Shown in pieces: positions 59,699 through 64,000 of a stretch of DNA of 64,000 nucleotides (position 1 is its first letter; each line of letters opens with the position of its first letter). Made by a program: the position numbers and the translations under genes. The stretch comes from an uncultured Lachnospiraceae bacterium. GTDB lineage: Bacteria > Bacillota > Clostridia > Lachnospirales > Lachnospiraceae. A model generated the notes under the pieces. That model did no database searches and was not told the origin of the DNA. It saw nothing but the letters and a program-made list of their open reading frames with translations. The stretch lies in NCBI GenBank assembly GCA_910587765.1, contig CAJUNR010000007.1, positions 62,001-126,000 of the forward strand. The letters run 5' to 3'.

Positions 59699-61370
59699 CT
59701 ACGTCCTCCTCTCCTCTGAGCCAGCTCTGTACCAGCTTCGCTGCAATCTGCGGATTCTGATCGACAAATTCCGCAATGTTCTGTTTCAGACGCATGCTCC
59801 TCTGCATACGCAGGTTCAGGATCTCCTCACTTGAACTCAGATCGTCGTCTTCGTCCAGACCGGTCATGACGGCCGGCTCCGCGCCGTCGTCCAGTCCCAG
59901 GTCGCTGGCGGAGAGCTGATCGCTTCCTTCAAAGTCTTCGTCCTCGGGTTCCCCGCCCTTCTTCCGTTTCCTGCGAAGAAGCAGGAACAGTATAAGCAGA
60001 AGGAGCAGGAGCAGAGCCGCGATAATCGCAATCAGTATCGGAAGCGGCACCATCGTCGTAATGACACCCCACGGGCTTTCCGGCGGATTAATAATCGGAT
60101 TCTCCGTCGCCGTTCCCGGATCGCGGATAATGGTGATTCGGTCATTGGCCTCCTCCACCGGGATGCCCGCAGAGTTGGCCACCAGACGGTACAGATCCGC
60201 CTGCGCTACCGTGGTATTGTCCGTGAGGATAATAATACCAATCGAAGTATCCTCAAGGATACCCGGATCCACCTGCCGTTGTTCCTTCAATGTATTATAG
60301 AGCCATGTCCGGGAAGCGCTTCCGCTGGAATAGCCGTCCACGGTCTCTCCGGTCCCGTCGTCATTCACATACCGCGGTTCGTCCGCGTTTGCGTCCGTCC
60401 CCACAAGACCGCCCGCCTCCCGCGTACCGCTCTGGGAACTTTCGTTGACCACGTCTTCCGTCTGCAGAAGACCGGTTTTGTCCTCGTCGTCAATCTTCTC
60501 CGGAACCGTGTAGCTCGTGCTTTCCTGAATCAGCTTCTCCATGTTCATGGTGCCTTTGACGGACACCGCTACAGTGCCGGTGCCGTAGAGCTTCTCCAGA
60601 ACATTCCTGACGTTGGCGGCAATGCTGTTCTCCAGCATGGTCGTGAGGCTGACCATATCCGTACCGGTAGAGCTGCCTGTACCGCCCACTTCCAGCATCG
60701 TATCCCCGTCCAGCACCACCACTTCCGTAAAATTCATGCCGCGCACCGAATGAGCAACCAGATTCTTCACTGCCTGCGCTTTATCCTCGGTCAGAGTGCT
60801 TCCGTCCATCATGGTGATCACCACGGACGCGGAAGCCCCCTGCGCCTCATTATCTTCCAGTACATACCGCTGCTCTTCAGCCTCCGCGATATTGACTCTT
60901 GCCTCCCGCACCCCCTCAAAGGAACGGATCGTAGCCCCCAGCCGGTCCTGCAGTTCATACAGCGTGATCTGCTTTTTGTCCGACTCCGTGGTCATAAGAC
61001 CTGTATTATCCAGATACATATCGTAGGCAAAACCATTCTTCGGGTACCCCTGAAGCAGAAGTTCCACCCTCGTATTTTCCACAACCGACTCCGGAACGCG
61101 TATCGTCCCGTCGGAAGCGCTGTATCTGTAATCCACTTCTCTGTCCTGCAGAAGCGTCCCGATCTGCTGAGCCTCTTCCTGGTTCAGCCCCGAAAACAGC
61201 ACGCTGTAATCGGTTCTGCCTCCAAGTCCCAGCGCGAGAATCGCAACCACAGCGACCACAACCGTCACGCCCAGAATCCCCAGAATGAGATTCCTGGTCT
61301 TCCCGGACATCTTCTTCCAGCCTTCTTTCAGATTCTGCCAGCTATCCTTCATATTCTGCACAATTCCATC
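59646..61370 (-). CDS. fliF: flagellar MS-ring protein FliF
   Basis: 574 residues from a TTG at 61370 with AAAGGCGG upstream; an ATG at 61349 or a longer frame to 61448 are alternatives. Membrane helix NLILGILGVTVVVAVVAILAL, the ring-building motif GLNQEEAQQIGTLL, then a second helix IAIIAALLLLLLLILFLLL and a C-terminal tail that binds FliG (AKLVQSWL). It is the base of the motor. Confidence 0.96.
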   Translation of the reverse strand, partial: DGIVQNMKDSWQNLKEGWKKMSGKTRNLILGILGVTVVVAVVAILALGLGGRTDYSVLFSGLNQEEAQQIGTLLQDREVDYRYSASDGTIRVPESVVENTRVELLLQGYPKNGFAYDMYLDNTGLMTTESDKKQITLYELQDRLGATIRSFEGVREARVNIAEAEEQRYVLEDNEAQGASASVVITMMDGSTLTEDKAQAVKNLVAHSVRGMNFTEVVVLDGDTMLEVGGTGSSTGTDMVSLTTMLENSIAANVRNVLEKLYGTGTVAVSVKGTMNMEKLIQESTSYTVPEKIDDEDKTGLLQTEDVVNESSQSGTREAGGLVGTDANADEPRYVNDDGTGETVDGYSSGSASRTWLYNTLKEQRQVDPGILEDTSIGIIILTDNTTVAQADLYRLVANSAGIPVEEANDRITIIRDPGTATENPIINPPESPWGVITTMVPLPILIAIIAALLLLLLLILFLLLRRKRKKGGEPEDEDFEGSDQLSASDLGLDDGAEPAVMTGLDEDDDLSSSEEILNLRMQRSMRLKQNIAEFVDQNPQIAAKLVQSWLRGEEDVDGSSRNRNANSRKQSKQ

Positions 61371-61451
61371 CAACCTTCCGCCTTTATTCCTGCGGGCAAT
61401 GAGCCGCTTCCATGCGCCTGCACGGAAACGCATTCCGTTCGCGCGCAACGA

Positions 61452-61478
61452 CCGAAGGCATACCGCGCATACCTTCGG
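61452..61478 (-). other. hairpin between fliE and fliF
   Basis: On the minus strand CCGAAGGTAT and ATGCCTTCGG form a 10-bp stem (one G-U pair) with a seven-base loop. No U-run follows, so it is not a terminator. It may protect or mark a processing point in the mRNA. Confidence 0.5.
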
Positions 61479-61488
61479 ATATCACAAA

Positions 61489-61809
61489 TCATACATTTAT
61501 CTTGATCAGCTCATTATACGCTTCCAGCGTCTTGTTGCGAAGAGTAAGCAGCACATCCACCGTCAGTCCGGCTTTCGCCTCAGCGATCGGCAGCGTGTGC
61601 GCATCGTCAAGCTGACCCGTGGAAAGCAGGTACTGCTTCCTCTCCACGTCCGCCTGCGTCTCCTTCACCTGGTTGATGGCCGTGCGGAATATATCTGCGA
61701 ACATCCCTGCCTGTCCATCCGGCCTCGTCTTTTCTTCCTGACTTCCCAGCCCCCTTATACTTCCTATATCTCCCCATATGGTCATGGGTGTGATAAATCC
61801 AGTCTCCAT
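61489..61809 (-). CDS. fliE: flagellar hook-basal body protein FliE
   Basis: 106 residues. The C-terminal half is typical: FRTAINQVKETQADVERKQY and AGLTVDVLLTLRNKTLEAYN. FliE joins the MS ring to the rod. AAAAGGAG stands before the ATG. It is separated from flgB by a 222-bp gap where flgC would normally be. Confidence 0.93.
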   Translation of the reverse strand: METGFITPMTIWGDIGSIRGLGSQEEKTRPDGQAGMFADIFRTAINQVKETQADVERKQYLLSTGQLDDAHTLPIAEAKAGLTVDVLLTLRNKTLEAYNELIKINV

Positions 61810-62031
61810 CTTGAACCGTCTCCTTTTCTCTGGTGTCCTTCTATTATATAAACCTTCTGTGAGTTATATGCCCAAAAAGGATCCCGCCGCGCAGGATTCT
61901 TCCTCTGCCGCTTCCGCGGTATTTTCACTTTACTGCTTCATTTCAGCAAAATCTCTCACCCGCGCGCCGCCGATTGTTTCCTTATTAATAAGAAAACACG
62001 CGCCGCTTTCGGACTTGAGAACCAAAAAACG
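61810..62031. other. gap between flgB and fliE (site of missing flgC)
   Basis: 222 bp without a gene. On the minus strand it contains a weak terminator (61872-61897) and a TATAAT-like -10 box before fliE with only a poor -35. No flgC remnant could be recognised in any frame. Confidence 0.6.
61872..61897 (-). terminator. weak terminator between flgB and fliE
   Basis: ATCCTGC and GCGGGAT (one G-U pair) with a three-base loop, followed by CCTTTTTGGG on the minus strand. Short stem but a run of five U residues. Confidence 0.45.
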
Positions 62032-62421
62032 TCAGAATGTACGGGCCGCACTTTTCAAGCGGCTGATATCGTTCGATATGGAACTCAGTATATACTGATA
62101 TTCATAAGCCGTGCGAACCAGCTCCAACTGTTCCTGATCGACGTCCACATTATTCCCGTCCAGTTTGGTGGTCTCCGACCGCGTCGTGTGGAGTCTGAGC
62201 CGGGAAGCGCTGATGGCATCCGCCACCGCCTGTCTCGGACTACGGGAAGCGCTCGCATCCACCAGCCTCTTCCTCATCTCGTCTTCAAATGTTATGTACT
62301 GAGCCTTGAAGCCCGGGGTATCGTCATTGGTAATATTGTTCAGCGTCACTTCCTGTCTCGCCCACAGATAATCGAGCATCTTCTCGTTCAGTGTGACACC
62401 GTTTCCATAGATTCCTGACAT
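62032..62421 (-). CDS. flgB: flagellar proximal rod protein FlgB
   Basis: 129 residues from the ATG at 62421, with AGGAGGGAC upstream; the longer frame to 62460 lacks a site. Motifs: YLWARQEVTLNNITNDDTPG and NNVDVDQEQLELVRTAYEYQ are FlgB. It begins the flagellar cluster behind a sigma-A-like promoter. Its usual partner flgC is not next to it. Confidence 0.94.
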   Translation of the reverse strand: MSGIYGNGVTLNEKMLDYLWARQEVTLNNITNDDTPGFKAQYITFEDEMRKRLVDASASRSPRQAVADAISASRLRLHTTRSETTKLDGNNVDVDQEQLELVRTAYEYQYILSSISNDISRLKSAARTF

Positions 62422-62510
62422 ACCTGTCCCTCCTGATGTTCGTCTTTCTTCCCTGTTCACTCCGGCATCCGCAGCCGGCCTCCGAACGGACGCAGTATAC
62501 GTTCCCTACT

Positions 62511-62539
62511 ATCATACCATCATGTCAAAACAAAAGCAA
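62511..62539 (-). promoter_or_regulatory. promoter of flagellar cluster
   Basis: On the minus strand: TTGCTT (62539-62534), 17 bases, TATGAT (62516-62511). A TTGACA is also present in this stretch, but not at proper distance to a -10 box. The predicted start is near 62504, about 80 bases before flgB. No sigma-28 or sigma-54 type motif was seen. Confidence 0.55.
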
Positions 62540-62750
62540 GAAAATCATTCTTTTTTTCTGCAACATTTTCTGTGAATTTCTGGTGAATAAGGAAGCTTTT
62601 GCGGTATTTTAACGCCGCATTTTCCCAGATTTCCCGTAATCTTCCGCATGGCTGCCTGCCTTTTCCTTTTCCGTCCCTGCCCGCGCACGGGGATGCAGAG
62701 TATCAGGCGGCATGGTTCAGTAATTATTCGTTTTCTGCTTAAATGCGACA

Positions 62751-62781
62751 AAAAACCCGCAGCCTGCGCTGCAGGTTTTTG
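62751..62781 (-). terminator. terminator of chemoreceptor gene
   Basis: Stem ACCTGCAGC with GCTGCGGGT on the minus strand, four-base loop, followed by six T residues; the A run on the other side could also serve the plus strand. It lies about 85 bp after the chemoreceptor stop. Confidence 0.85.
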
Positions 62782-62865
62782 TGCATTTTATCATTGTTCT
62801 TCGTACCCTCACCGGTTTTCAACCCGATACAGGCAAATCTCCCTGGCAACCCATTGGAGGACGCA

Positions 62866-64000
62866 TCAGCTCTTGAGCTTAAAGCTTCCGATCAGCCTCT
62901 TGAGAAGCTGCGCCTGGCTTGCAAGTTCCTCGCTGGCCGCCGCGCTCTCCTCCGAAGTAGCGGAGTTGGACTGGACAACCGTAGAAATCTGCGAGATACC
63001 GTCCCGAATCCGGTTGATCGCCAGTTCCTGCTCCCTGGACGCCTCTGTAATCTTCCGGATATCCGCGGTAACGTTCTCCGCGCCCGCCACGACGGAATCC
63101 AGCGATTCCTGCGTCTTCCCGGTCAGGAGCGAGCCGTTCTCAACCACTCTGAGCGTCTTCTCGATCAACTCCGTGGTATCCTTCGCCGCGTCCGCACTCT
63201 TCGCCGCCAGATTGCGGACCTCATCCGCAACCACAGCAAAACCTTTGCCCGCGCTCCCCGCTCTCGCAGCCTCGACCGCAGCGTTCAGCGCAAGAATATT
63301 GGTTTGGAAGGCAATGTCTTCAATCGTCTTGATAATCTTGCTGATCTCGCTGGAACATTCGCTGATCTGATTCATAGCCTCAGCCATCTCCTGCATCTGA
63401 TCGTTGCAGACGGTAATGCTTCCGCCCACCACTTCCGCCTCCCGATTCGTGGATACGGCCGTCTCAGCATTATTGTTGATCTGCTCTGTAATGCGTTCCA
63501 CCATCTGGAGAAGGTTATCCACCTCCGAAGCCTGTTCCGTCGCCCCCTGTGCCAGGCTCTGCGCTCCGACCGCCACCTGATTCGCGCCGGAATCCACTTG
63601 ATTGGCAGACGAATGAATCTGGGACAGCGTCTGATTCAACTGCTCGCTGATCGTGCCGATCGCAGTCTGAATCTGCACAAAGTCGCCGATGTAGGTGATA
63701 CTGCTTTCTTTCCCGAGATCGCCGTCCGCAATCCCGTTCAGGACTTCCGTAATATCGGTAATGTAAAGTTTCAGATTCTTTACGGAAGTATTCAGGGATC
63801 CGGCGAGCTGTCCCAGCTCATCCTGGCTCCTGACGTCGATTTCAAAATCCAGCTTCCCTTCCGAGAGCTGCCGGCTCGACTCCGTAATCTCCTGAATCGG
63901 CGCCAGAATCCGTTTCAGAACAAGCATAACCAGCAACACGTTCATAAACAGAATCAGCAGCACCGTCACAATGCTCACCGCTTCCGTCATACTGATCGAG
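62866..64000 (-). CDS. methyl-accepting chemotaxis protein (5' end outside window)
   Basis: 378 codons are visible; the frame stays open to the right edge, so the ligand-binding part and first helix lie outside. Visible: a membrane helix (VTVLLILFMNVLLVMLVLK), a HAMP domain (RILAPIQEITESSRQLSEGK) and a signalling domain with the highly conserved tip (EDIAFQTNILALNAAVEAAR, then VVADEVRNLA). No C-terminal CheR/CheB-binding pentapeptide is seen. Signals sensed are unknown. It controls CheA, which is not encoded here. Confidence 0.93.
   Translation of the reverse strand, partial: SISMTEAVSIVTVLLILFMNVLLVMLVLKRILAPIQEITESSRQLSEGKLDFEIDVRSQDELGQLAGSLNTSVKNLKLYITDITEVLNGIADGDLGKESSITYIGDFVQIQTAIGTISEQLNQTLSQIHSSANQVDSGANQVAVGAQSLAQGATEQASEVDNLLQMVERITEQINNNAETAVSTNREAEVVGGSITVCNDQMQEMAEAMNQISECSSEISKIIKTIEDIAFQTNILALNAAVEAARAGSAGKGFAVVADEVRNLAAKSADAAKDTTELIEKTLRVVENGSLLTGKTQESLDSVVAGAENVTADIRKITEASREQELAINRIRDGISQISTVVQSNSATSEESAAASEELASQAQLLKRLIGSFKLKS

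Larger units (their letters stand above)
62422..62865. other. intergenic region upstream of the flagellar cluster
   Basis: 444 bp without a supported gene. It has the chemoreceptor terminator (62751-62781), about 200 bp of nothing recognisable, and the flgB promoter (62511-62539). A minus-strand frame of 68 residues at 62545-62751 is Lys/Arg-rich without a family or clear ribosome site and is not called. Confidence 0.7.

Overview
The window looks like a chromosomal segment of a motile, anaerobic Gram-positive bacterium of the Clostridia, most likely a Lachnospiraceae member. The evidence is the flagellar gene order (fliY-type switch protein, flbD, the TIGR02530 protein, CheC/CheD/CheV), the MARHGENIRKR-type tyrosine integrase, AGGAGG ribosome sites and moderately high GC. 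No rRNA, tRNA or CRISPR array was seen. Almost every gene is on the minus strand, so the window is read right to left.

Region 1 (1-13.7 kb) is a surface-glycan assembly locus: a HAD-type protein, a GT4 glycosyltransferase split by a frameshift, two GT2 enzymes, a WbsX-like protein, a RgpF-like rhamnan-synthesis protein, a DUF4422 protein, a large CBS/SGNH-like/citrate-lyase-ligase-like fusion and a beta-propeller-like protein. Seven of these gene products carry the same kind of small Rossmann-like module at one end. Region 2 (13.7-16.6 kb) holds three secreted or membrane-anchored proteins of unknown function.

Region 3 (16.6-20.3 kb) is the most unusual part. A TnpB/OrfB-like protein has a normal zinc finger, but all three RuvC catalytic acids appear substituted. 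It is followed by about 290 bp of hairpin-rich non-coding DNA, where TnpB proteins usually have their guide RNA. Directly upstream is a tyrosine integrase gene enclosed by two near-identical 27-bp palindromic sites in inverted orientation, with a nested pair of 17-bp direct repeats. The inverted sites could let the integrase flip its own 1.4-kb segment, which would turn an outward promoter toward the TnpB-like gene. A 60-residue plus-strand gene with a near-consensus promoter follows.

Region 4 (20.3-25.3 kb) is a nucleoside-salvage operon (udp, cdd, a deoC remnant, deoB) ending in two phosphoribosyltransferase-related genes of the type otherwise linked to tellurite-resistance (Ter) clusters. 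Region 5 (25.3-36.1 kb) is a multisubunit cation/proton antiporter operon (Mrp/Mbh type) with four large antiporter-like subunits and no hydrogenase genes, followed by a MATE exporter. A cobaltochelatase gene (cbiK) lies just upstream of it.

Region 6 (37.1-64 kb) is a long flagellar/chemotaxis cluster: flgB, fliE-fliF-fliG-fliH-fliI-fliJ-fliK-flgD-TIGR02530-flgE-flbD-motA-motB-fliM-cheY-flgC-fliY-fliO-fliP-fliQ-fliR-flhB-flhA-fliA, then two rod/hook-type proteins and cheC-cheD-cheV. A chemoreceptor gene runs off the right edge. Oddities are flgC moved away from flgB, no fliL, flhF or flhG in the cluster, a FliY with four copies of a CheY-binding-like peptide, and a 12-bp perfect inverted repeat between fliA and the next gene.
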